A stretch of 64,000 nt of DNA, from positions 124,001-188,000 of the forward strand of contig NZ_VUKD01000003.1 in NCBI RefSeq assembly GCF_009193155.1. Direction: 5' to 3'. The notes beneath the pieces are model-generated. The model did not search any database and had not been told where the DNA came from. It saw only the letters and a list, made by a program, of their open reading frames with translations. Source of the stretch: Georgenia subflava (GTDB lineage Bacteria; Actinomycetota; Actinomycetes; Actinomycetales; Actinomycetaceae). Positions 9,985 to 17,757 of the stretch are shown here, one piece after another. The position numbers and the translations under genes are program-made. The first letter of the stretch is position 1. Each line of letters begins with the position of its first letter.

Positions 9985-10269
9985 ATGGCCCAGACCCCCG
10001 AGCCCCACACCTACACGCTGCCGCCCGCCGCGCCGTTCACCAACCACGGACGCACCCCGGCCGCCTGGGTCCTGATGCTCGGCGCCAGCCTGGGCGTGCT
10101 CGTCTTCGGCGTCGGTCTCATCCTCAACCTGATGTGGGTGATCATCGTCGGCATCGTCGTCGCCCTCGGCTCCCTGGTGATCAGCCAGATCCTGCGGAGC
10201 ATGGGCATGGGCCAGCCGGCGCCCGCGGCCGCCGTGCACGACGAGAACAAGGACTGGTACAGCGCCTGA
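9985..10269 (+). CDS. HGxxPAAW-family small membrane protein
   Basis: A 94-residue protein with the family signature H-G-R-T-P-A-A-W at residues 21-28, then two closely spaced hydrophobic segments (about 29-52 and 55-73). The C-terminus ends in the conserved DENKDWYSA. The family is restricted to actinobacteria and is usually found beside trp genes; its function is unknown. A GAGGAG ribosome binding site 6 nt before the ATG decides the start. It lies on the same strand as trpE and trpC and may be co-transcribed, although TAAGGT upstream suggests its own promoter. Confidence 0.85.
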   Translation: MAQTPEPHTYTLPPAAPFTNHGRTPAAWVLMLGASLGVLVFGVGLILNLMWVIIVGIVVALGSLVISQILRSMGMGQPAPAAAVHDENKDWYSA

Positions 10270-10461
10270 GGCCGAGGCCGTCCCCGCACTCGGCACGGGA
10301 CCGGTGCACCTGTCGTGCGTGCGAGGACCGTGGGTCGGACCGCCGCCGCATGAGTCGTTGGGCGTCCGATAACCTGGCCGGGCGTCGAGCAGCCGAGCGC
10401 GCCGACGCCCAGCACGCCCGCCCGGAGCACATGTCCGGCACGATCCACGGAGGACCCTTTC

Positions 10462-11046
10462 ATGAGCTCTGACGGCTCCCAGCCCCGCTACGGCCAGAAC
10501 CCCGAGCCCGGCCAGCAGCCGCCGTTCGGTCAGGACCCGCAGCACGGCCAGCCGGTCCCGCCCGCGCCGCAGTACGGGCAGCGGGCCCAGTACGGCCAGC
10601 AGGCACCGCAGTACGGCCAGCAGGTCCCGCCGGCACCGCAGTACGGCCAGCACGCGCCCCAGTACGGGCAGGAGACCGGCCAGTACGGGCAGGTGCCCCG
10701 GTACGGAGCCCATCCCGGCCAGGACGCGTACGGCCAGCAGGGCTACGGCTACGCCGCCCAGGGCGTCTTCGGTGCCCCGACCACCGAGAAGGACGGGCAG
10801 GCGACCACGTCGCTCGTGCTCGGCATCATCGGCGCCATCGCCTTCTGGATCCCGCTGGTCGCCATCGGTCTCGGCATCGCGGCGACCGTGCTGGGCAGCA
10901 AGGCGAAGAAGGCGGCCGCCGAGGGACGCGCGACCAAGGTGGGCCAGGCCAAGGCCGGCTTCGTCCTCGGCATCATCGCCATCGTCCTCGGCGCGCTCGC
11001 CTGGATCGGCAACGCCGCCCTGCTCGCCAGCGAGATGGGGCTCTGA
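10462..11046 (+). CDS. DUF4190-type membrane protein with Gln/Tyr/Gly-rich N-terminus
   Basis: A 194-residue protein. Residues 1-95 are a low-complexity tail built from repeats of P-Q-Y-G-Q and Q-Y-G-Q units, almost free of charged residues. Residues about 108-180 form two membrane segments with the conserved small-residue pattern [14 protein letters not shown] and [19 protein letters not shown], separated by a basic loop, as in DUF4190 proteins. ATG 10462 follows a GGAGGA ribosome binding site. Its function is unknown. The repeats resemble disordered, condensate-prone tails, but this is an inference from composition. It is located between two trp membrane genes and trpC, and a terminator-like hairpin follows. 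Confidence 0.85.
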   Translation: MSSDGSQPRYGQNPEPGQQPPFGQDPQHGQPVPPAPQYGQRAQYGQQAPQYGQQVPPAPQYGQHAPQYGQETGQYGQVPRYGAHPGQDAYGQQGYGYAAQGVFGAPTTEKDGQATTSLVLGIIGAIAFWIPLVAIGLGIAATVLGSKAKKAAAEGRATKVGQAKAGFVLGIIAIVLGALAWIGNAALLASEMGL

Positions 11047-11061
11047 CCCGCAGCACCACCA

Positions 11062-11096
11062 CCGGCGCCCGGCGCACTCGCTCCCGCGGGCGCCGG
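11062..11096 (+). terminator. Hairpin after the DUF4190 gene
   Basis: CCGGCGCCCG (11062-11071) pairs perfectly with CGGGCGCCGG (11087-11096), 15-nt loop, 15 bases past the stop codon. It separates the upstream genes from trpC. Confidence 0.5.
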
Positions 11097-11185
11097 GCAC
11101 CGTCACGCGGGCGCGCTGCCCGCGCGCCCCGACGCCCGCTGCGCCAGTCCTCGGACGGGCGGAGCGGGCATCGTCGTGCCGCGCC

Positions 11186-11191
11186 TACCAT
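11186..11191 (+). promoter_or_regulatory. Candidate -10 of the trpCBA operon
   Basis: TACCAT is followed by a leader of about 27 nt with GGGGAGG before the GTG of trpC. No leader peptide rich in Trp codons and no attenuator hairpin pair is visible between here and the start. Confidence 0.45.
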
Positions 11192-11224
11192 GGACTGGTC
11201 CGCAGTCGAAGGGGAGGACGCGTC

Positions 11225-12040
11225 GTGACCGTGCTGGAAGAGATCGTCGCCGGGGTCCGGGAGGACCTGGCCGAGCGGGAGGCCGCGCGACCGCTGGACG
11301 TCCTCAAGGAGCTGGCGCAGCGCCAGCCCGGTGCCAAGGACGCCGTCGCGGCCCTGCGCGGTGAGCACGACGCCGTCACGATCATCTCCGAGGTGAAGCG
11401 CTCCAGCCCGTCCAAGGGCGCCCTCGCGGACATCGCGGACCCGGCCGGCCTCGCCGCCGAGTACGAGGCGGGCGGCGCGAGCGTCATCTCCGTCCTCACC
11501 GAGCGACGCCGCTTCGGCGGCTCCCTCGAGGACCTCTCCGCCGTGCGCGCCGTCGTCGACGTGCCCGTGCTGCGCAAGGACTTCGTCGTCACCCCGTACC
11601 AGGTCTGGGAGGCCCGGGCCCACGGCGCCGACGTCGTCCTCCTCATCGTCGCCGCCCTCGAGCAGACCGTGCTGACCTCCCTCATCGAGCGGGTGCACTC
11701 GCTCGGCATGACCGCCCTCGTCGAGGCCCACGACCGCGAGGAGGCCAAGCGCGCGGTCGACGCCGGTGCACGCGTCGTCGGGATCAACGCCCGTAACCTG
11801 CACACGCTCCAGGTCGACCGCGCGGTCTTCGGCCAGGTGGTCGACGTCGTCCCGGACCACATCCTCAAGGTCGCCGAGTCCGGCGTCCGCGGCCCGCACG
11901 ACGTGCTCGACTACGCCCGCGCCGGCGCCGACGCCGTCCTGGTCGGCGAGGCGCTGGTCATCCAGGGCAACCCCCGCCAGGCGGTGGCGGACATGGTCGC
12001 GGCCGGCTCGCACCCGTCCATCCGGGCGGTACGCCGGTGA
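11225..12040 (+). CDS. trpC: Indole-3-glycerol phosphate synthase
   Basis: A 271-residue TIM barrel that closes the indole ring, using CdRP. Family motifs in order: [12 protein letters not shown] (catalytic Lys and phosphate loop, about residue 56), [39 protein letters not shown] and AVLVGEAL. All expected catalytic Lys and Glu residues are in place. GTG 11225 is chosen because a strong GGGGAGG lies 9 nt upstream and the family N-terminus ([17 protein letters not shown]) begins there. The stop overlaps the trpB start as GTGA. It is transcribed with trpB and trpA. Confidence 0.97.
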   Translation: MTVLEEIVAGVREDLAEREAARPLDVLKELAQRQPGAKDAVAALRGEHDAVTIISEVKRSSPSKGALADIADPAGLAAEYEAGGASVISVLTERRRFGGSLEDLSAVRAVVDVPVLRKDFVVTPYQVWEARAHGADVVLLIVAALEQTVLTSLIERVHSLGMTALVEAHDREEAKRAVDAGARVVGINARNLHTLQVDRAVFGQVVDVVPDHILKVAESGVRGPHDVLDYARAGADAVLVGEALVIQGNPRQAVADMVAAGSHPSIRAVRR

Positions 12041-13371
12041 GCGAGGACACCGCGAGAGCGCAGCTGGCCGACGCGCCGGGTCCCTACTTCGGCGAGTTCG
12101 GCGGCCGCTTCGTCGCCGAGGCGCTCGTCGCCGCCCTCGACGACCTCACCGCGGCATGGGAGGAGCTCAAGACCGACCCCGGCTACCTCGCCGAGATGGA
12201 CCGACTGCACCGCACCTACACCGGTCGGCCGAGCATCATCACCGAGGTGCCCCGCTTCGCCGAGCACGCCGGCGGCGCCCGGATCATCCTCAAGCGCGAG
12301 GACCTCAACCACACCGGCTCACACAAGATCAACAACGTGCTCGGCCAGGCGCTGCTGACCCGCAAGGTCGGCAAGAAGCGCGTCATCGCGGAGACGGGCG
12401 CCGGTCAGCACGGCGTCGCCACCGCGACCGCGGCGGCGCTGCTCGGCCTCGAGTGCACGATCTACATGGGTGCGGAGGACGTGCGCCGCCAGGCGCTCAA
12501 CGTCGCGCGCATGCGCCTGCTCGGCACCGAGGTCATCCCCGTCACGACCGGCTCGCGCACCCTCAAGGACGCCATCAACGAGGCCTTCCGGGACTGGGTC
12601 ACCAACGTCGAGACCACCAACTACATCTTCGGTACCGCGGCGGGTCCGCACCCCTTCCCGGCGATGGTCCGCGACCTGCAGAAGATCATCGGCGACGAGG
12701 CCCGCGAGCAGGTCCTCGAGCTCACCGGCGCGCTGCCCGACGTCGTGTGCGCGTGCGTGGGCGGCGGCTCGAACGCCATCGGCATCTTCAACGCCTTCCT
12801 CGACGACGCAGGCGTCCGCCTCGTCGGCCTCGAGGCGGCCGGCGACGGCGTCGAGACCGGCAGGCACGCCTCGTCGATCACCGGCGGCGAGCCCGGCGTG
12901 CTGCACGGCGCCCGCAGCTTCCTGCTCCAGGACGAGGACGGCCAGACCAAGGAGTCCCACTCGATCTCGGCCGGGCTTGACTACCCCGGTGTGGGGCCCG
13001 AGCACTCCTGGCTGGCCAGCATCCACCGCGCCGAGTACCGCCCCGTCACCGACGCCGAGGCGATGGAGGCGTTCCGGCTGCTCTGCCGCACCGAGGGCAT
13101 CATCCCGGCGATCGAGAGCGCCCACGCCCTGGCCGGCGCGCTGCACATCGGCGAGGAGGCCGCCGCCGCGGGGGAGCCCGCCCCGACGATCCTCGTGAAC
13201 CTCTCCGGCCGCGGCGACAAGGACGTGGAGACGGCGGCCGCGTGGTTCGAGCTTCTCGACGACGACGAGACGCAGAGCGACGCCGAGCACGCCGCCCGGC
13301 CGGAGGACCCGAGCAAGACCGGCGCCGTGGACGACGCCCCGTACCGCGCCACCGGAAGCGTCGAGAAGTGA
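12037..13371 (+). CDS. trpB: Tryptophan synthase beta chain
   Basis: A 444-residue PLP enzyme that joins indole and serine. The PLP lysine is in HTGSHKINN (about residue 93), the phosphate-binding loop is GGGSNAIG (about 246), and the COMM/alpha-contact region is intact. The body ends near residue 405; the last 40 residues are an acidic, low-complexity extension ([11 protein letters not shown]...) not needed for catalysis and rarely conserved. It starts within trpC (GTGA overlap) and ends 5 nt before trpA, so the alpha and beta chains are produced together. Confidence 0.97.
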   Translation: MSEDTARAQLADAPGPYFGEFGGRFVAEALVAALDDLTAAWEELKTDPGYLAEMDRLHRTYTGRPSIITEVPRFAEHAGGARIILKREDLNHTGSHKINNVLGQALLTRKVGKKRVIAETGAGQHGVATATAAALLGLECTIYMGAEDVRRQALNVARMRLLGTEVIPVTTGSRTLKDAINEAFRDWVTNVETTNYIFGTAAGPHPFPAMVRDLQKIIGDEAREQVLELTGALPDVVCACVGGGSNAIGIFNAFLDDAGVRLVGLEAAGDGVETGRHASSITGGEPGVLHGARSFLLQDEDGQTKESHSISAGLDYPGVGPEHSWLASIHRAEYRPVTDAEAMEAFRLLCRTEGIIPAIESAHALAGALHIGEEAAAAGEPAPTILVNLSGRGDKDVETAAAWFELLDDDETQSDAEHAARPEDPSKTGAVDDAPYRATGSVEK

Positions 13372-13376
13372 GTGAC

Positions 13377-14207
13377 ATGACCACGTCGTCCCCGGCCCAG
13401 GCCACCACCTCACGCTCCGGCGCCGCGATCGACGCCGCCAAGGCCCGCGGCGGGGCGGCGCTCGTCGGCTACCTGCCCGTCGGCTTCCCCGACGTCGCCA
13501 CCTCGGTGCGCGCCGCGAAGACCCTCGTCTCCGCCGGCGCGGAGGTCATCGAGCTCGGCCTGCCCTACTCCGACCCCGGCATGGACGGCGAGGTCATCCA
13601 GCGCGCCGCCCAGGCGGCCCTGGACGGCGGGACCCGCACCGCCGACGTCCTCCGCGCCGTCGAGCAGGTCGCCGCCACCGGCGCCGCGGTGCTCGTCATG
13701 ACCTACTGGAACCCCGTGCACCGCTACGGCGTCGACCGCTTCGCGCGCGACCTCGCCGCCGCCGGCGGTGCCGGCCTGATCACCCCGGACCTCATCCCCG
13801 ACGAGGCCGGCGAGTGGATCGCGGCCTCCGACGCCCACGGGCTCGACAGGGTCTTCCTCGTCGCGCCGAGCTCGACCGACGCGCGCCTCGCCATGACGGC
13901 CGAGGCGTGCCGCGGCTTCGTCTACGCCGCCTCGACCATGGGTGTCACCGGCGCGCGGACGAGCGTGGACACCCACGCCCGTGAGCTGGTCGGCCGCACC
14001 CGCCAGGCCGGCGCCGAGCGGGTCTGCGTCGGCCTCGGCGTCTCCACGCGCGAGCAGGCCGCCGAGATCGCCGAGTACTCCGACGGCGTCATCGTCGGCT
14101 CCGCGTTCGTGCGCACGCTCGCGCGCGAGGACGGCGACGTCGACGCCGGTCTGCGCGACCTCGCGGCCCTCGGCGAGCAGCTCGCCGCCGGCGCGCACGG
14201 CGCCTGA
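13377..14207 (+). CDS. trpA: Tryptophan synthase alpha chain
   Basis: A 276-residue TIM barrel that releases indole from indole-3-glycerol phosphate. The catalytic Glu and Asp are both in the [13 protein letters not shown] stretch (about residues 59-71) with the correct spacing; PGM replaces the common PLA between them, typical of actinobacterial TrpA. Later motifs MTYWNPV and VGLGVST are present. ATG 13377 is 5 nt after the trpB stop. An earlier in-frame start within trpB would add an unconserved 45-residue tail and is rejected. This is the last trp gene of the cluster. Confidence 0.96.
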   Translation: MTTSSPAQATTSRSGAAIDAAKARGGAALVGYLPVGFPDVATSVRAAKTLVSAGAEVIELGLPYSDPGMDGEVIQRAAQAALDGGTRTADVLRAVEQVAATGAAVLVMTYWNPVHRYGVDRFARDLAAAGGAGLITPDLIPDEAGEWIAASDAHGLDRVFLVAPSSTDARLAMTAEACRGFVYAASTMGVTGARTSVDTHARELVGRTRQAGAERVCVGLGVSTREQAAEIAEYSDGVIVGSAFVRTLAREDGDVDAGLRDLAALGEQLAAGAHGA

Positions 14208-14220
14208 GCGCCTTCGGCTC

Positions 14221-14226
14221 TAGCAT
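14221..14226 (+). promoter_or_regulatory. -10 hexamer of leaderless nadE
   Basis: TAGCAT is 7 nt before the ATG at 14234, which argues against the earlier in-frame ATG at 14225 (it would lie inside the hexamer). It gives nadE a promoter separate from the trp operon. Confidence 0.6.
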
Positions 14227-14233
14227 GGGCCGC

Positions 14234-15070
14234 ATGCGGACACTGCAGGCAGCAATCATCGACGAGCTGGGCGTGAAGCCGGAGATCGACCCCCAGCAGG
14301 AGATCGAGGCGCGGGTCCGGTTCCTGAGCGAGTACGTCCGGACCGTCGGCGCCCACGGCCTGGTGCTCGGCATCAGCGGTGGCCTCGACTCGACCCTGGC
14401 CGGCCGGCTCGCGCAGCTCGCGGTCGAGCGGCTCCGGCAGGAGGGCGGGACCGGGGAGTTCGTGGCCGAGCGCCTGCCCTACAAGGTCCAGCACGACGAA
14501 AACGACGCCCAGGCGGCACTGCGGTTCATCGTCCCGGACCGCACCGTCACGTTCGACATCGGTGCGGCAGTGGACGGCTTCGCGCAGGAGTTCGTCCAGG
14601 CGACCGGGCAGGAGATCGCCGACTTCAACAAGGGCAACATCAAGGCCCGGGTGCGGATGGTTGCCCAGTACGCGCTCGCCGGCGGCCAGAACCTGCTGGT
14701 GATCGGTACGGACCACGGCGCCGAGTCGGTGACCGGGTTCTTCACGAAGTTCGGCGACGGCGCCGCTGACATCCTGCCGCTGTTCGGGCTGAACAAGCGG
14801 CAGAACCGGCAGATCCTGCGGGCCATGGGCGCCGAGGAGCGACTGTGGGCGAAGGTCCCCACCGCCGACCTCCTCGACGAGAGACCTGGCCAGTCGGACG
14901 AGACCGAGCTGGGCCTGCGGTACGACGAGATCGACGACTACCTCGAGGGACGGGCGGTGGACGACGTCGTCGCCGAACGGATCGAGAACCAGTACCTGCG
15001 GACGCGGCACAAGCGGACCACGCCCGTCACCGTCCTCGACGACTGGTGGCGCACCACACCCGGCGAATAA
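14234..15070 (+). CDS. nadE: NAD synthetase, ammonia-dependent
   Basis: A 278-residue enzyme that amidates deamido-NAD with ammonia and ATP. It has the PP-loop [14 protein letters not shown] (about residue 44) and [42 protein letters not shown] and LNKRQNRQ, all as in the short bacterial NadE; the glutaminase domain of the long actinobacterial type is absent. Most actinobacteria carry the long glutamine-dependent form, so this short form may be additional or acquired. The ATG at 14234 gives the family N-terminus [13 protein letters not shown] and fits the TAGCAT leaderless promoter. With the next gene it interrupts the usual trpA-lgt neighbourhood. Confidence 0.95.
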   Translation: MRTLQAAIIDELGVKPEIDPQQEIEARVRFLSEYVRTVGAHGLVLGISGGLDSTLAGRLAQLAVERLRQEGGTGEFVAERLPYKVQHDENDAQAALRFIVPDRTVTFDIGAAVDGFAQEFVQATGQEIADFNKGNIKARVRMVAQYALAGGQNLLVIGTDHGAESVTGFFTKFGDGAADILPLFGLNKRQNRQILRAMGAEERLWAKVPTADLLDERPGQSDETELGLRYDEIDDYLEGRAVDDVVAERIENQYLRTRHKRTTPVTVLDDWWRTTPGE

Positions 15071-15085
15071 TCCGTTGCCCGGTGG

Positions 15086-15115
15086 GCCGGCGGCCGATCA
15101 CACTGGACCGCCGGC
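15086..15115 (+). terminator. Hairpin downstream of nadE
   Basis: GCCGGCGG (15086-15093) and CCGCCGGC (15108-15115) form a perfect 8-bp stem with a 14-nt loop, 15 bases after the nadE stop. No T tract follows. Confidence 0.45.
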
Positions 15116-15212
15116 CGATCGCCGGAGCCGTGCTGTCGGCGAACGCGCTGCTCTGCCGGCCGACCGCAGGACCTGTGCAGCCGCTGCTGCCCGAGGACGA
15201 GGAGGTGACCTG

Positions 15213-15314
15213 ATGGACCCCGTCGTGCACACCAACGCGCGCCAGCACCTCTCTCACCTCAGGAGCACCTCCGATGTCTTCCGACGTCTTCGATCACCTG
15301 CACCACCTCACTGA
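15213..15314 (+). CDS. Possible 33-residue leader peptide overlapping the RIO kinase start
   Basis: An ATG with the best Shine-Dalgarno of the window (AGGAGGTGA, 15201-15209) opens a 33-codon frame that overlaps the first 41 bases of the kinase gene in another frame. The peptide starts MDPVVHTNARQHLSHLRS and is His/Arg-rich with no membrane segment. Its coding status is uncertain: it could be a true small protein, a regulatory upstream frame whose translation affects the kinase start at 15274, or chance. The ribosome binding site is the main evidence. I know no family for it. Confidence 0.35.
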   Translation: MDPVVHTNARQHLSHLRSTSDVFRRLRSPAPPH

Positions 15315-16149
15315 CACCTCTCGCCCCGACATCTTCGCCGCCGGGACCGACGCGCTCGCCGTCGACGACCTCGGGCCAGGACGGCGCTGGTCCACCTGGC
15401 TCGACGTCGAGCGCGGCTGCCGCGGTCCCGAGCCCCGACCCGACTGGGTCGTGACCGAGCAGGCCGCCCTGGACACCGAGCTCGGCATCGTCAAGACCGG
15501 CAAGGAGGCCGACGTCTTCCTCCTCGAGCGCGCCGTGCCCGACGACGCCGGCCCGTCCGTCCTCATGGCCGCCAAGCGTTACCGCAGCGCCGAGCACCGC
15601 TCGTTCCGCCGCGACGAGTCCTACCTCGAGGGACGCCGCACCCGCCGCAGCCGCGACGCCCGCGCCCTCGAGCGGAAGAGCGCCTACGGACGCGCCGTCG
15701 CCGCCGGCCAGTGGGCGATGGCGGAGTTCGCGGCGCTGGGCAGGCTCTGGTCCGAGGGTGTGCCCGTGCCCTACCCGGTGCAGATCGACGGCACCGAGCT
15801 GCTCATGGAGTACATCGAGGCCGACGGCGCACCCGCTCCGAGGCTCGCCCAGGTCCGCCCCGACCACGACCTCCTCGTCTGGTACCACCGCCAGATGCTC
15901 GATGCCATGCGCGTCCTCGCCCGCGCCGGGCTGGCCCACGGCGACCTCTCGCCGTACAACGTCCTCGCCCAGGGCGAGCGCCTCGTGCTCATCGACGTCC
16001 CGCAGATCGTGGACATCGTCGCCAACCCGCACGGCGTCGACCTCCTCCAGCGCGACTGCCGCAACGTCTGCGCCTGGTTCGCCGCCCGCGGGCTGGAGAC
16101 CGACGACGAGGCACTGCTCGCCGACCTGCTCGGGGAGGCGTTCGGCTGA
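15274..16149 (+). CDS. RIO1-like atypical serine kinase
   Basis: A 291-residue protein matching the RIO1 kinase fold. ATP-binding TGKEADVFLLE is near residue 72, the catalytic loop HGDLSPYNVL near 222 and the metal-binding IDVPQ near 238, followed by LLQRDCRNV typical of RIO1. In archaea and eukaryotes RIO1 acts in small ribosomal subunit maturation; bacterial members have no settled role, so ribosome or translation involvement is only an inference. ATG 15274 has AGGAG 9 nt upstream. The gene follows nadE on the same strand and is preceded by a possible leader peptide. The TIM-barrel-free, single-domain layout and length match bacterial RIO kinases. Confidence 0.9.
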   Translation: MSSDVFDHLHHLTDTSRPDIFAAGTDALAVDDLGPGRRWSTWLDVERGCRGPEPRPDWVVTEQAALDTELGIVKTGKEADVFLLERAVPDDAGPSVLMAAKRYRSAEHRSFRRDESYLEGRRTRRSRDARALERKSAYGRAVAAGQWAMAEFAALGRLWSEGVPVPYPVQIDGTELLMEYIEADGAPAPRLAQVRPDHDLLVWYHRQMLDAMRVLARAGLAHGDLSPYNVLAQGERLVLIDVPQIVDIVANPHGVDLLQRDCRNVCAWFAARGLETDDEALLADLLGEAFG

Positions 16150-16314
16150 ACCGACGGTCCGACGGCCCGACGCGGCAGAGAGGGAGCGGCCGACCGTCGA
16201 CGGACCGGCCCTGCCGCGGTCGGAGGTGGCGGACCCGGCCAAGGGCCCGTCGACGCGACGGTGCGACAGTCACCCGGAGCGCCGGGCGCGGACCGGCGAC
16301 ACCGGTGTGCCAAG

Positions 16315-16320
16315 TACGCT
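16315..16320 (+). promoter_or_regulatory. -10 hexamer of leaderless lgt
   Basis: TACGCT with a 6-nt gap to the GTG at 16327. It rules out the upstream in-frame ATG at 16261. Confidence 0.6.
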
Positions 16321-16326
16321 TCGGGG

Positions 16327-17475
16327 GTGCACCCGACGTCACTGCTGTCCGCGCCCGTGCTCGCCGGGATCCCCAGCCCCTCCCAGGGTGAGTGGTCCCT
16401 CGGCCCGGTGCCGGTGCGCGCCTACGCGATCTTCATCCTCCTCGGCATCGTCGCGGCGTGGTGGATCCTCGACCGTAGGTACACCGCCAAGGGCGGCCCC
16501 AAGGATGCCGCGCTCGACGTCGCCTTCTGGATGGTGCCGTTCGGCATCGTCGGGGCGCGGATCTATCACGTCTTCTCCTCTCCGGACGCCTACTTCGGCC
16601 CCGACGGCGACCCCGTGCGTGCGCTGTACATCTGGCAGGGCGGACTGGGCATCTGGGGCGCCGTCGCCCTGGGTGCCGTCGGCGCCTGGATCGGGCTGCG
16701 CCGCCGGGGCCTGCGCATGGCGCCCTTCGCGGACGCGCTCGCCCCCGGCCTCCTCGTCGCCCAGGCGATCGGCCGCCTGGGGAACTACTTCAACCAGGAG
16801 CTCTACGGCAGGCCGACGACGCTGCCGTGGGGCCTGCAGATCGACGACGCGCACCTGGTCGGCGACTTCGCGTCGGGAACCCTCTTCCACCCCACCTTCC
16901 TGTACGAGCTGGTCTGGAACCTCGCCATGGCGGTCGTGCTGGTGTGGGCCGCGAAGCGGTTCCAGCTCCGCCACGGCCGGGTCTTCTGGCTCTACGTCAT
17001 GCTGTACACCGCCGGCCGCGTGTGGATCGAGTACCTGCGCATCGACGACGCCGAGATCGTGCTCGGCCTGCGGCTGAACGTGTGGACGTCGCTGCTGATC
17101 TTCCTCGTCGCCCTCGTGGCGTTCGTGCTCATCGGACGCCGCACCAAGGACGTCCCCGACAGCGTCTGGCTCCCCGGACGGGCGCCGGCCGACGACGACG
17201 CCGTGACCGGCACGGACGACGTGAGCTCCGACGACGTGCGGAAGGCCGAGGACGAGGGGCTCGGGTCCGGCGCAGGCGAGGGGTCCGGGTCCGGCACGGG
17301 CGAGGACTCCGACGACGTGCGCACGGACGACGAGAGCGTGTCCGGCACGGGCGAGGACTCCGACGACGTGCGCACGAACCACGAGAGCGTGTCCGGCACG
17401 GGCGAGGACTCCGACGACGAGCGCACGAACCACGAGAGCGTGTCCGGCACGGGCACGACGCCGAACCACGGCTGA
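16327..17475 (+). CDS. lgt: Prolipoprotein diacylglyceryl transferase
   Basis: A 382-residue membrane enzyme that moves diacylglycerol from phosphatidylglycerol to the lipobox cysteine of prelipoproteins. About seven membrane segments span residues 20-275. GARIYHV and the Lgt signature GRLGNYFNQELYG (about residue 148) are present, as is the C-terminal GRVWIEYLR. The last 100 residues are a cytoplasmic acidic tail containing three copies of a 17-residue unit (S-G-T-G-E-D-S-D-D-V-R-T-...-E-S-V), encoded by a 51-bp tandem repeat. Actinobacterial Lgt proteins often have tails of no known function. GTG 16327 is set by the leaderless promoter. Located upstream of gltB as in mycobacteria. Confidence 0.96.
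   Translation: MHPTSLLSAPVLAGIPSPSQGEWSLGPVPVRAYAIFILLGIVAAWWILDRRYTAKGGPKDAALDVAFWMVPFGIVGARIYHVFSSPDAYFGPDGDPVRALYIWQGGLGIWGAVALGAVGAWIGLRRRGLRMAPFADALAPGLLVAQAIGRLGNYFNQELYGRPTTLPWGLQIDDAHLVGDFASGTLFHPTFLYELVWNLAMAVVLVWAAKRFQLRHGRVFWLYVMLYTAGRVWIEYLRIDDAEIVLGLRLNVWTSLLIFLVALVAFVLIGRRTKDVPDSVWLPGRAPADDDAVTGTDDVSSDDVRKAEDEGLGSGAGEGSGSGTGEDSDDVRTDDESVSGTGEDSDDVRTNHESVSGTGEDSDDERTNHESVSGTGTTPNHG
17290..17442 (+). repeat. 51-bp tandem repeat, three copies, in the lgt 3' end
   Basis: Units 17290-17340, 17341-17391 and 17392-17442 differ at a few bases only; a partial fourth copy starts at 17443. The period is a multiple of three, so copy changes keep the frame and only lengthen or shorten the acidic tail of Lgt. 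Confidence 0.9.
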
Positions 17476-17601
17476 AGCTGCCACCAACCCTCTGGCCCGC
17501 GCGCACATTCGCAGTCGCCCGCGCCAGCAGGCCGTCGACCCTTGACACCGGTGCCCTCGTGGCACTTCGCTGAAGCCCCATACCGGCGACGCCGCGCGGG
17601 A

Positions 17602-17654
17602 GTGTCAAGAATGTGGACACCTTGCGTCACTTCCCGGTCATGTGCGAGTAATAT
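17602..17654 (+). promoter_or_regulatory. Candidate gltB promoter region
   Basis: The 282-bp gap before gltB is locally AT-rich. It holds TAATAT (17649-17654), the best -10 there, leaving a leader of about 95 nt, and a 5-bp inverted repeat GTGTC-N9-GACAC (17602-17620) about 30 nt upstream that could be a regulator site. No -35 at normal spacing is clear. I see no gene in this gap. Confidence 0.35.
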
Positions 17655-17757
17655 CGCCGCACCAACCAACGGGACGACGACGACCCACCGACATCATTGA
17701 GCTCGACGATGCGGGGCGTCCCCGTCAGGGGCTCCCTGCGGTGAGGACAGCACGCGG

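Noticed and set aside
11047-11224. Trp attenuator before trpC
   Set aside because: No short frame with tandem Trp codons and no alternative hairpin pair is present; only a terminator of the upstream gene and a plain promoter.
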